Assembly: GCA_027621365.1 (NCBI GenBank) | Contig: JAQCBH010000008.1 | Span: 30,955-94,954 of the forward strand | Source of the DNA: Bacteroidota bacterium | Lineage (GTDB): Bacteria > Bacteroidota > Bacteroidia > NS11-12g > UBA955 | Length of the DNA: 64,000 bases | Reading direction: 5' to 3' | Shown here: positions 17,803-24,996 of the stretch, one piece after another | Layout of the letters: every line of letters starts with the position of its first letter | How positions within the stretch are numbered: position 1 is the first letter of the stretch | The notes under the pieces: model-generated | The model's input: the letters and a program-made list of their open reading frames with translations, nothing else | What the model was told of the DNA's origin: nothing | Databases searched by the model: none | Translations under genes and position numbers: made by a program

Positions 17803-18708
17803 TCAGCCTATCGAACGGCGCTCGTAGGCATCGATGAAGGAATCGGGAGTGCTGTTGAACACCTTCACATTGCAGAAAGACGCATACTTGGCCAATCGAT
17901 GGTGGGCCCAAAAGGCTTTGTGCAAGTTGGCAAAGAACTCGTGCATGCGAACAGGTGTATTCTGGGCATCGTCGTGTTTCAATGGGGTCTCTTTTTGACC
18001 CACTTCGTAGAAATGATCGTCGACCACCACTACTTGGTTGTCAGAGCGAACCTTGATGTTGCGGTGAAAATTGTTGTCAACGCCAATGAGGTACAACTCT
18101 TCAAAGCCAGCATTGATGCCTTGAAAAATGCAGCTGTTGATGACGTTTTGGCTTTGAGGAGAGCCTAAGCCCATGGTGTACAGACGGTTTTCGAACCACT
18201 CAAACCCACGGGTAACGGTGTAATTGTAGACGACAATATGCAGCAGCGGGTTTGATTTCGCTTGTTGCAGGATCCAGCTCTTTCGGTAAATCTGGGGAAC
18301 GAATACCGTCAGCGAATGTTGGCTGTTCAACAGGGCTTTCCAAGTCTCGTTGATCAACTGCTGAGTTTGCTGATACCCTTCATGTCGTTGGCAGTGGGGA
18401 TGAAGTGCCGCATTTTCAAAGGTCTCGGCATTGAAGTTGAAGAAAGCCCCATCGGCCAACAAATAATAGGCGGGCTTCAACTGCTGGAAATAGGGGCTTC
18501 GAGCCATCATGTTCACCGCCATCAAGGGCATAGGGCTTTGACCAGCCGATGACCATTGGTCCAATTGGGCTTTGGCGCTAGGGCCATTTCCCACAACAAT
18601 GACTTGGGAGTCGGGGCTTTTGTAAGTCGGCAAGAACCGGCTTCGTATGCCAATTTTGCCCAGAGATAATAGGCTGTTCCAAAGATTCAATGCAAACGAT
18701 TGGGCCAT
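17803..18708 (-). CDS. Putative glycosyltransferase, DUF115/GT42-like, in the nonulosonate set
   Basis: A soluble 301-residue protein. VIVVGNGPSAKAQL near residue 36 is a nucleotide-binding-like motif shared by the DUF115 proteins (flagellin Maf group) and by CstII-type sialyltransferases of family GT42. A second shared block is INAGFEELYLIGVDNNFH, resembling the GYKEIYLSGIDFY region of CstII. YYLLADGAFF and DDHFYE follow the same plan. Its place between legF and legB suggests it transfers the CMP-activated nonulosonate or another sugar of the same glycan. The assignment rests on motif likeness and context only. A TACCTTTG box lies 4 nt before its ATG. Confidence 0.6.
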   Translation of the reverse strand: MAQSFALNLWNSLLSLGKIGIRSRFLPTYKSPDSQVIVVGNGPSAKAQLDQWSSAGQSPMPLMAVNMMARSPYFQQLKPAYYLLADGAFFNFNAETFENAALHPHCQRHEGYQQTQQLINETWKALLNSQHSLTVFVPQIYRKSWILQQAKSNPLLHIVVYNYTVTRGFEWFENRLYTMGLGSPQSQNVINSCIFQGINAGFEELYLIGVDNNFHRNIKVRSDNQVVVVDDHFYEVGQKETPLKHDDAQNTPVRMHEFFANLHKAFWAHHRLAKYASFCNVKVFNSTPDSFIDAYERRSIG

Positions 18709-18711
18709 GGT

Positions 18712-19416
18712 TCAAAGGTAGGCTTTGCCTTGTTGGAGCAAAAATTCGGCCCAGAGCCAGTCGAGTTCGGTGTCCAAATCCACCAAGCTATTCAAGGGCA
18801 TTTTGTAGGCCATGCGCTGAGGCAAATCACCCAATGTGTGGGCGCGCAATGAGGAAACCCGAATGGCATATAAGGAGCCGTTGAGTTCCCAGACTTGAGG
18901 CAAATCTTGCCGACGGGTATACTGGCCCTCAAACAAGGGCTGTAATCCATTTTGTTCCAATCGAAAGTGGGTGTAATAGGGATTGCTTCGGCTTTCGACG
19001 ACCGAAAAAACAGCATCGGCCTCGGGGTTCGCTTTCAATTGTTCGACGATGCCAATCAAGTCAGTTGATCGTCTAAAGGGAGAGGTCGCTTGGAGCAACA
19101 GTATGTTTTCAAAGATTTGGCCCTCTTGCTCATAGTGGTCCAAAGCATGGAGCAAAACTTCTCGGCTGCCAGCCGTGTCGCTAGAAAGGGCTTCTGGGCG
19201 GGTAAATGGAATGGGCAGACCTAGGTTTTGGGCTGTGCTTTGTATTTCAGGTGAGTCTGTGCTGATGCAAATTTGGTGGGGCTGGGCTACCTCCAAAGCC
19301 TGTTCCATGGAGTATTGAATCAGAGGTTTGCCTCCTAAATTCCGCCAGTTTTTCCCGGGGATCCCTTTGGAACCGGCTCGAGCGGGAATGATGACCAAAG
19401 TTTCGGGTGACAGCAT
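18712..19416 (-). CDS. legF: CMP-nonulosonate cytidylyltransferase (LegF/NeuA-like)
   Basis: Activates a nine-carbon acid sugar with CTP. The N-terminal signature VIIPARAGSKGIPGKN is that of CMP-sialic acid-type synthetases, followed by LGGKPLIQYSMEQA, TDSPEI and LLQATSPFRRSTDL. The product could be CMP-legionaminate, CMP-pseudaminate or CMP-sialate; the neighbouring genes favour legionaminate. The start is the ATG at 19416, 1 nt after the stop of the CBS-nucleotidyltransferase gene; 234 residues is the usual size. Confidence 0.88.
   Translation of the reverse strand: MLSPETLVIIPARAGSKGIPGKNWRNLGGKPLIQYSMEQALEVAQPHQICISTDSPEIQSTAQNLGLPIPFTRPEALSSDTAGSREVLLHALDHYEQEGQIFENILLLQATSPFRRSTDLIGIVEQLKANPEADAVFSVVESRSNPYYTHFRLEQNGLQPLFEGQYTRRQDLPQVWELNGSLYAIRVSSLRAHTLGDLPQRMAYKMPLNSLVDLDTELDWLWAEFLLQQGKAYL
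18713..18720 (-). promoter_or_regulatory. -7 box of the putative glycosyltransferase, embedded in the legF stop
   Basis: TACCTTTG on the minus strand, 4 nt before the ATG at 18708. The same bases encode the last residues Tyr-Leu of legF and enter its TGA stop. Confidence 0.55.
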
Positions 19417-19417
19417 A

Positions 19418-20470
19418 TCAATACAAATGCAAATTGGGAACGTCGCTTTGAGCTTTTTCGTAATCAGAGAGTGATCCAATGTCGCTCCAATATCCCAAAA
19501 TGGGGTGCGTGCCTACTTTGGACCCATCGGCAATTAGGTTGTCCATGAAGTCGGTGGCATTGTACAATTCTCCTTTGGGAATTCGGCCCAAATCGGATTG
19601 CTGAAGCAGGTAAAATCCTGCGTTGGCGAAATAGGTGTAAGTGGGTTTTTCGACAAAGGCCTTAACCCGATCTTGTTCTTGTTCCAATATGGCATAGGGA
19701 ACCTTAACCTTATAAGGAATGCTCGCCACGGTTAGGGCATTGCTCTGATCCTGGTGCCGCAAATAAAAGGCCTCCAAATCCAAGTCGCTGAGCAAGTCGG
19801 CATTGAACAATAAGATCTGTTTGTGCTCGAGTTGTTCAGGCAAATAAGCCAATGCTCCCATGGTGCCCAGCGGTTGGTTTTCTTCAATGTAATGAATGTG
19901 GCAATCCCAGGCAGAACCATCTTGGAAATGGGCCATGATCTGCTCCTTTTTATACCCGACACAGAGAAATATTTCCCGGATGCCGTATCTCACCAATCGC
20001 TTGATGTTGATTTCCAGAATGGGTACCCCGCCGACAGGCAATAAGGGTTTGGGTGTTTCCAACGTCAAAGGGCGAAGGCGTTGCCCCAAGCCGCCGGCCA
20101 TGATGACCGCAGTCAGAGGCAAATAGGAGCGAAGGTCGTTGAGGTCAATGATGCGCTCAAGGCGATCCTCTTCGTCCAATAAAGGGAAAATGCAAATGTC
20201 TTTTTCGCGATAAGCCTGAAGTTCGCGCACGTCGATTTGCCCTTTTCGCAAGGAGCGAAAATTCTTGAACATGAATGCCTGGCAGGGATCCTGAGCCGAT
20301 AAGCCCTTGAGCAGGCCGCGGCGTATGTCTCCGTCTGACAAGGTTCCCATGACTCGGCCATCAGAATCGGTGACGAACAAAGTTCGAAGATGCCCAGCGA
20401 TGCCCATCAAGGTCAAGGCTGCGCTCAGCGGTTGGCTGGCTTCCACTTGGTGCTGCTCGAGAAGGGTCAT
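19418..20470 (-). CDS. ptmE: CBS-domain sugar-1-phosphate nucleotidyltransferase (PtmE-like)
   Basis: A 350-residue two-part protein: a pair of CBS domains (about 1-115, containing TLSDGDIRRGLLKG) and a nucleotidyltransferase domain with MAGGLGQRLRPLTLETPKPLLPVGG starting near residue 124. This fusion is characteristic of PtmE, which makes GDP-glucosamine at the head of the Campylobacter legionaminic acid route. That predicts GDP- rather than UDP-linked intermediates here. It overlaps legG by 4 nt. Mannose-1-phosphate guanylyltransferase-like annotation is the generic alternative. Confidence 0.82.
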   Translation of the reverse strand: MTLLEQHQVEASQPLSAALTLMGIAGHLRTLFVTDSDGRVMGTLSDGDIRRGLLKGLSAQDPCQAFMFKNFRSLRKGQIDVRELQAYREKDICIFPLLDEEDRLERIIDLNDLRSYLPLTAVIMAGGLGQRLRPLTLETPKPLLPVGGVPILEINIKRLVRYGIREIFLCVGYKKEQIMAHFQDGSAWDCHIHYIEENQPLGTMGALAYLPEQLEHKQILLFNADLLSDLDLEAFYLRHQDQSNALTVASIPYKVKVPYAILEQEQDRVKAFVEKPTYTYFANAGFYLLQQSDLGRIPKGELYNATDFMDNLIADGSKVGTHPILGYWSDIGSLSDYEKAQSDVPNLHLY

Positions 20471-21621
20471 GGCTGCAAGGTAGGGAAAATGTGGGTTTTC
20501 AATTGCTCTAAGATGCAGGCGGTACTGTGGCCTTGGCCATAGATCGCGCTGCTATTGGGGTTGAAAGTTTTCTGACTGTGGCCGCGCACAAGGTTCACAA
20601 TGTCGGCTTTGACAAAGTCGCAACCCGCGATGTTGGGTGTGAGGATTCGTCCCTCTTGTCGTTGACCCAAATTGATGACGGGTTTAGGGAAGAAGGAAGC
20701 TTCTACAAAACCACTGCTGGTATTTCCGAGCATGGCAGTGCAGTGCTTCATGGCCGAAGCATAACCCAGGGTTCCCAAGTTTTCTACGCAGACCATGCCT
20801 GGACGTCGTTTTTGAAGGTCCAGTACGCGGTTGCGAATTTGATGGCCGTGGGTATCGGAGTTGGGCATGGTCAGCAAGACTTGGAATTCGGTCAATTCCT
20901 CCAAGGCGGCACAGAGTTCATCGGCAAAAGTGGCCGTTTGGGGGTATCGCTCTGTTTCGGGATGCATGGTCACCAAAAGGGTAGGATGACTCATGTCTAG
21001 GCCGCAGCGCTCGTGCATGCCTTCGGGGCTGATGAAGTTCAGTCGCGAAAGGGTATCGAGATTGATGTATCCGCAGTTGAAGATGCGATCGGGACGCTGG
21101 GTCAATTCTTTGACACGCTCAGCATAAGGCTCTGCGCCGGTAAAGTGCCATTGGCTCAAATGGGTAATGCTATGGCGAAAGGCCTCGTCCATGGCACCCA
21201 AGGTGGTCTCTCCCCCGTACAAATGGGCAAAGGGAATATTGAAGGGCTTGGCGGCCAAAACGGCAGCCAACATTTCGTATCGATCGCCCAAGCAAAAAAC
21301 CAGGTCAAAGCGCTCGGAGGTCCAGAGTTTGGAGAACTCCAAAAGCGTTCTGCCCATGGCTTGAGATATGGCCTCTGGATCATCGGCATTGGCGTAGCAA
21401 TGGTCGATGGCGTGAGCCACAGTGAAGCCATTGGTCTCGATGGCGTCTATGGTATGCCCGTGCTCTTTCGACAAATGAGTGCCAAATGCAATGATATGGA
21501 CTTCGAATTGGGGGTCTTCAGTAAGGGTCTGAATCAGGGGTTCGTAGATACTGAAATCAGCTCGGGAACTGCTCAGAATGCCAATTTTTTTAGGGGCGCT
21601 ATGGGAAATGGCCTGACTCAT
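20467..21621 (-). CDS. legG: Hydrolysing NDP-sugar 2-epimerase (LegG/NeuC-like)
   Basis: Removes the nucleotide and epimerises C2 to give the free hexose precursor of the nonulosonic acid. The 384-residue protein has the NeuC/WecB GT-B fold: SSSRADFSIYEPLI at the N-terminus, FCLGDRYEMLAAVLAA, HLYGGETTLGAMDEAFRHSITHLS, and GNTSSGFVEASFFPKPVINLG. The D-E-H catalytic set of the family appears present. It overlaps legC upstream and ptmE downstream by 4 nt each. NeuC of sialic acid synthesis is the closest alternative. Confidence 0.87.
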   Translation of the reverse strand: MSQAISHSAPKKIGILSSSRADFSIYEPLIQTLTEDPQFEVHIIAFGTHLSKEHGHTIDAIETNGFTVAHAIDHCYANADDPEAISQAMGRTLLEFSKLWTSERFDLVFCLGDRYEMLAAVLAAKPFNIPFAHLYGGETTLGAMDEAFRHSITHLSQWHFTGAEPYAERVKELTQRPDRIFNCGYINLDTLSRLNFISPEGMHERCGLDMSHPTLLVTMHPETERYPQTATFADELCAALEELTEFQVLLTMPNSDTHGHQIRNRVLDLQKRRPGMVCVENLGTLGYASAMKHCTAMLGNTSSGFVEASFFPKPVINLGQRQEGRILTPNIAGCDFVKADIVNLVRGHSQKTFNPNSSAIYGQGHSTACILEQLKTHIFPTLQP

Positions 21622-22802
21622 GCCAAATGATAGGGGCTGCTGGGTAGGCTCACCAATCGTTCATAAATGAATTGACTGTGGTTCAATTGTTCGGCCCTTG
21701 GGCTGCGCTTAAACATGGGTAAGGTGTGCAGCAATTCCCATGCTGGTCTACACATGAAATTCAAAGCGTTCGCTTCTTCCAAGAATTGATCGCGCTGTGA
21801 TAGGCCATCGGTCAGCATTCCGCACAACCAATAATTGCAGGTTTGCCCTTGGGGCTCCTGCAAGAAGGTTAGGTTTAGTGGGTGGCTCTGCTTGAAGGTC
21901 TCTATCAAGGAATGGTATTGCTGGGCTAGGTCTCTTTTGACCTTGAGGAAGGCTGGCAATTGTTCCAGCTGGGCACACAACAAGGCTGCGTTGATGTTGG
22001 GCATTCGGTAGTTGTATCCCGTTTGATCATGAAAGAATTTCCAAGCATGGGGCTGCTTGGCCTGTGTGGTCAAATGTTTGGCTTTCTTGGCCAATTCTGC
22101 GTCTTGTGTAAGAATGATTCCTCCACCGCCCGCCGTGATGGTTTTATTTCCATTGAAACTCAAGGTTCCGAACATGCCGAAGGTGCCACTGTGTTTGCCA
22201 TCGATGTAAGAACCCAGTGATTCAGCGGCATCCTCGATCAGGGCCAAGCCGTATTCTTGGGCTAGGTCTTGCAAGGATTTGACATCGGCGCAGAAGCCAA
22301 AACTGTGCATGGGGACGATGGCTTTTACCCGTCTTCCGCTCGCGTTGTGGACACATTCTTTTCGCGGATTGAGGCTACATTCTTCCCTTAAAAATTGAGC
22401 CACCGCTTCGGCTGATAATGAGAGATTCTTGGGGTCTATATCCAAAAACAAAGGCTCAGCTCCGGTGTAGGCAATGGCATTGGCCGTGGCTACAAACGAA
22501 AGGGATTGGGTCAGTACCAAGTCGCCTTTTTGAACCCCGGCAAGCAACAAGGAAATGTGAAGGGCCGCGGTACCATTTACGCAGGCGATGGCGTGTGCTG
22601 AGCCCGTGAACGAGGCCATTTCCTGTTCGATTCGGTCTACAAAGGGACCTACACTGCTGACAAAGGTGCTGTCTATGCACTCGTTCAAATAGGCCTTCTC
22701 ATTGCCGTGAAAGGCGGGGGCATGCAGAGGAATGAACGTCGATGGGTCATCGCTGAACAAGGCTCGCATGGGCATGATGAGGTCGTTGAAAAGCACAGGC
22801 AT
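21618..22802 (-). CDS. legC: PLP-dependent aminotransferase of nonulosonate synthesis (LegC-like)
   Basis: DegT/DnrJ/EryC1/StrS-family enzyme that aminates the 4-keto sugar made by LegB. Motifs: FVSSVGPFVDRIEQEMA, ACVNGTAALHI, LIEDAAESLGS and the PLP lysine in FGTLSFNGNKTITAGGGG. The GTAALH and NGNK contexts resemble LegC. The start is the ATG at 22802 (394 residues), 16 nt after a TATTTTTG box. It is first in the six-gene run and divergent from adk. Confidence 0.86.
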   Translation of the reverse strand: MPVLFNDLIMPMRALFSDDPSTFIPLHAPAFHGNEKAYLNECIDSTFVSSVGPFVDRIEQEMASFTGSAHAIACVNGTAALHISLLLAGVQKGDLVLTQSLSFVATANAIAYTGAEPLFLDIDPKNLSLSAEAVAQFLREECSLNPRKECVHNASGRRVKAIVPMHSFGFCADVKSLQDLAQEYGLALIEDAAESLGSYIDGKHSGTFGMFGTLSFNGNKTITAGGGGIILTQDAELAKKAKHLTTQAKQPHAWKFFHDQTGYNYRMPNINAALLCAQLEQLPAFLKVKRDLAQQYHSLIETFKQSHPLNLTFLQEPQGQTCNYWLCGMLTDGLSQRDQFLEEANALNFMCRPAWELLHTLPMFKRSPRAEQLNHSQFIYERLVSLPSSPYHLA

Positions 22803-22818
22803 GGGCTTCAGGGCAAAG

Positions 22819-22826
22819 CAAAAATA
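22819..22826 (-). promoter_or_regulatory. -7 box of the nonulosonate gene run (legC)
   Basis: TATTTTTG on the minus strand, 16 nt before the legC ATG; about 55 bp from the divergent adk box. Confidence 0.6.
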
Positions 22827-22879
22827 ACGGCAGATGTGGCATAAATGGTGGATTTGGTTTCCATTTCGCCCGGCTGGCA

Positions 22880-22887
22880 TACATTTG
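22880..22887 (+). promoter_or_regulatory. -7 box of adk
   Basis: TACATTTG, 11 nt before the ATG at 22899. Confidence 0.6.
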
Positions 22888-22898
22888 CAGCTTCACGT

Positions 22899-23477
22899 AT
22901 GTTCAATTTGATTCTATTTGGCCCTCCAGGGGCAGGTAAGGGCACCCAGAGTGAGCGCTTGTTGGAAAAATACCAATTGGCCCACATTTCAACGGGTGAC
23001 TTGTTGAGAGCAGAACGCGCGGCCGGAACCCAGTTAGGGGTGCAGGCCAATGAATACATTGCCAAGGGCGAATTGGTTCCAGATGCAGTGGTTATTGGCA
23101 TGGTTCGCAATTACATTTTGGAGCATACCGATGCCAGCGGGTTCATTTTTGATGGATTTCCTCGCACAGTGGCCCAAGCAGAAGCCCTTGATACCATGCT
23201 TAAAGAATTTGGAGCGGGTATTGATGTGGTTTTGGGCTTGGAAGTAGAAGAAGATGAATTGGTCAAGCGATTGTTGCTGAGAGGTCAAAGCTCAGGGCGT
23301 GCCGATGATCAAAGCGAAGAAACCATTCGCAATCGCTTCCAAGAATACATGAACAAAACCCTTCCCTTGCAGTCGTTCTACACCGAGCAAGACAAGTACA
23401 GCGGTGTGCCAGGAATGGGGGAGATCGAGACCATTTTTGGTGATCTCTGCAGCCAAATCGACCAAGTTCGCGCATGA
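22899..23477 (+). CDS. adk: Adenylate kinase
   Basis: Balances AMP, ADP and ATP. The P-loop GPPGAGKGTQSERL lies at residues 8-21, ISTGDLLR binds AMP, and FDGFPRTVAQAEALD is the family signature. The lid is short (GQSSGRADDQSEETIRNRF) with no zinc cysteines, giving a 192-residue short-form enzyme. The start is fixed by the promoter box 11 nt upstream. The HAD phosphatase gene overlaps its stop by 4 nt. Confidence 0.95.
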   Translation: MFNLILFGPPGAGKGTQSERLLEKYQLAHISTGDLLRAERAAGTQLGVQANEYIAKGELVPDAVVIGMVRNYILEHTDASGFIFDGFPRTVAQAEALDTMLKEFGAGIDVVLGLEVEEDELVKRLLLRGQSSGRADDQSEETIRNRFQEYMNKTLPLQSFYTEQDKYSGVPGMGEIETIFGDLCSQIDQVRA

Positions 23478-24268
23478 GCTGGCAGCCCTTCGAAGACTTA
23501 AACCTTCAAGGATTTAAGCCTTCTTGGGTCTTTTTGGATTTGGACAATACCTTATGGGATTTTGACGGCAATGCCGAAGAGGCTTTGCATGTCTTGTTTC
23601 AGCGCCATGCGATTCAAGAACACACAGGCGCTACGGCTGAAGATTTTGTAAGAGTTTACAACCGCATCAATCACGAATATTGGGCTCGGTACGAGCGCGG
23701 AGAGGTGAGCAAAGAGGTGTTGCGCAGCGCTCGATTCACCGATTCTTTTCGTGAGCTGAACTACCCGGAATCATTGATTCCCGATGGCATATGGAAGGAG
23801 TATTTGGACATCTGTCCAGTTCTGACCCGTTTGATGCCCGGTGCACGGGATTTCGTTGAAGCCATCGCTCCTCATTACAAATTGGCCATTCTGACCAATG
23901 GATTTGAACAAACCCAACAAACCAAGTTGGCCTGTTGCGGGTTGGGGGAGTACTTTGAATTTATGCTGTCAAGCGAAGGTCTGGGTCACGCCAAGCCTAG
24001 CCCACTGTTTTTTGAGGCTGCTTTGAGCAAAGCTCAAGCAGATGCTCATGATTGTTTATACGTAGGTGATACGTTTCGAACCGATGTGATCGGTGGAGTA
24101 GAGTCAGGGATACGAACGGCTTGGTACTTGAGAGAGCGAGAAGTGGTCCAAGCAGAAATGGAGGACTCAGCCGAGTGGAAGAACTGGCAGCCTGCTCTTT
24201 CTTCCTTGTATTTGGGTAGTTTTCAACATTTGCCACAGCTTCAGCAGACCTTGCTGACAGGGATTTGA
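23474..24268 (+). CDS. HAD-superfamily hydrolase, YjjG-like 5'-nucleotidase
   Basis: A 264-residue soluble phosphatase. Motif I is FLDLDNTLWDFD near residue 21 (nucleophile Asp), motif II ILTNG, motif III lysine in GHAKPSP, and motif IV YVGDTFRTDVIGG. The helical cap and the WDFD extension resemble YjjG, which cleans non-canonical pyrimidine nucleotides. It overlaps adk by 4 nt, consistent with nucleotide metabolism. Other HAD phosphatases cannot be excluded. Confidence 0.82.
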   Translation: MSWQPFEDLNLQGFKPSWVFLDLDNTLWDFDGNAEEALHVLFQRHAIQEHTGATAEDFVRVYNRINHEYWARYERGEVSKEVLRSARFTDSFRELNYPESLIPDGIWKEYLDICPVLTRLMPGARDFVEAIAPHYKLAILTNGFEQTQQTKLACCGLGEYFEFMLSSEGLGHAKPSPLFFEAALSKAQADAHDCLYVGDTFRTDVIGGVESGIRTAWYLREREVVQAEMEDSAEWKNWQPALSSLYLGSFQHLPQLQQTLLTGI

Positions 24269-24291
24269 CCTCAACGGACTCAGCCTTCAAT

Positions 24292-24299
24292 TATATTTG
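24292..24299 (+). promoter_or_regulatory. -7 box of the T9SS cargo gene
   Basis: TATATTTG, 4 nt (tagc) before the ATG at 24304; it decides the start against an upstream ATG at 24265. Confidence 0.65.
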
Positions 24300-24303
24300 T
24301 AGC

Positions 24304-24987
24304 ATGAACTTACGCAAAATAGCTGTTGCCTTGGTGGCTAACTTGGCTTTGTCAACAGCCGCTTTCGCTCAAGATTTTGATCTGCAAGGCGGTTCCAATA
24401 CCCGAGATTTCTATCCTGAATCGTCTGGATACATGGATTGTGACATTCATATTACCAATAAACTTTCAACCCCTCTGATTTTGGAGTACAAGAAGGTTTT
24501 GGTTGATTTTCCCTCTGCTTGGGATGTTTCTTTTTGCGACAATCGCAACTGCTATGGGGTGTTCATCGAACAGGATACCATGTTTCCCATTGCTTCCCAG
24601 CAGGATGCGTATTTGAAAATCACGGTATTTCCCAACGGAGTAGCTGACACAGCCATAGTGAAGTATGCGGTTTGGAATCGATACAATGAAAGTGCTATTG
24701 ATACCTTGACTTACAACATCTATGTGCGTTGGTCTGCGGGTCGTGTCTCTTTGATGAGCGGGGATGTGGCTAGGGTTTACCCTGTGCCCGTGAGCGAAGT
24801 GTTGAATGTGGATTTGAGAGGAATTCGAGATGCCTCGATTTACGATGCCATGGGTCGTAAAGTCATTCAATTGCCCGCTCAAGAGCAAGTTCAAATTCAA
24901 GTGGGATACTGGTCAGCGGGTATCTATACCTTGCGTTACGAAGAGGGAGATAATACCCTCAGCCAAACCTTTGTAGTAGGCCAGTAA
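24304..24987 (+). CDS. Secreted protein with a type A T9SS C-terminal sorting domain
   Basis: A 227-residue exported protein. The signal peptide ends AAFAQ. The middle (about 20-150) is an unrecognised beta-rich domain with a cysteine pair in FCDNRNCYG. The last 75 residues are a typical Por secretion tail: RVYPVPVSEVLNVDL, a copy of IYDAMGRKV and WSAGIYTLRYEEG, ending in FVVGQ. It should cross the outer membrane through the type IX system and be attached to or released from the surface. The cargo function is unknown. Confidence 0.85.
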   Translation: MNLRKIAVALVANLALSTAAFAQDFDLQGGSNTRDFYPESSGYMDCDIHITNKLSTPLILEYKKVLVDFPSAWDVSFCDNRNCYGVFIEQDTMFPIASQQDAYLKITVFPNGVADTAIVKYAVWNRYNESAIDTLTYNIYVRWSAGRVSLMSGDVARVYPVPVSEVLNVDLRGIRDASIYDAMGRKVIQLPAQEQVQIQVGYWSAGIYTLRYEEGDNTLSQTFVVGQ

Positions 24988-24996
24988 GGCTTTGTC

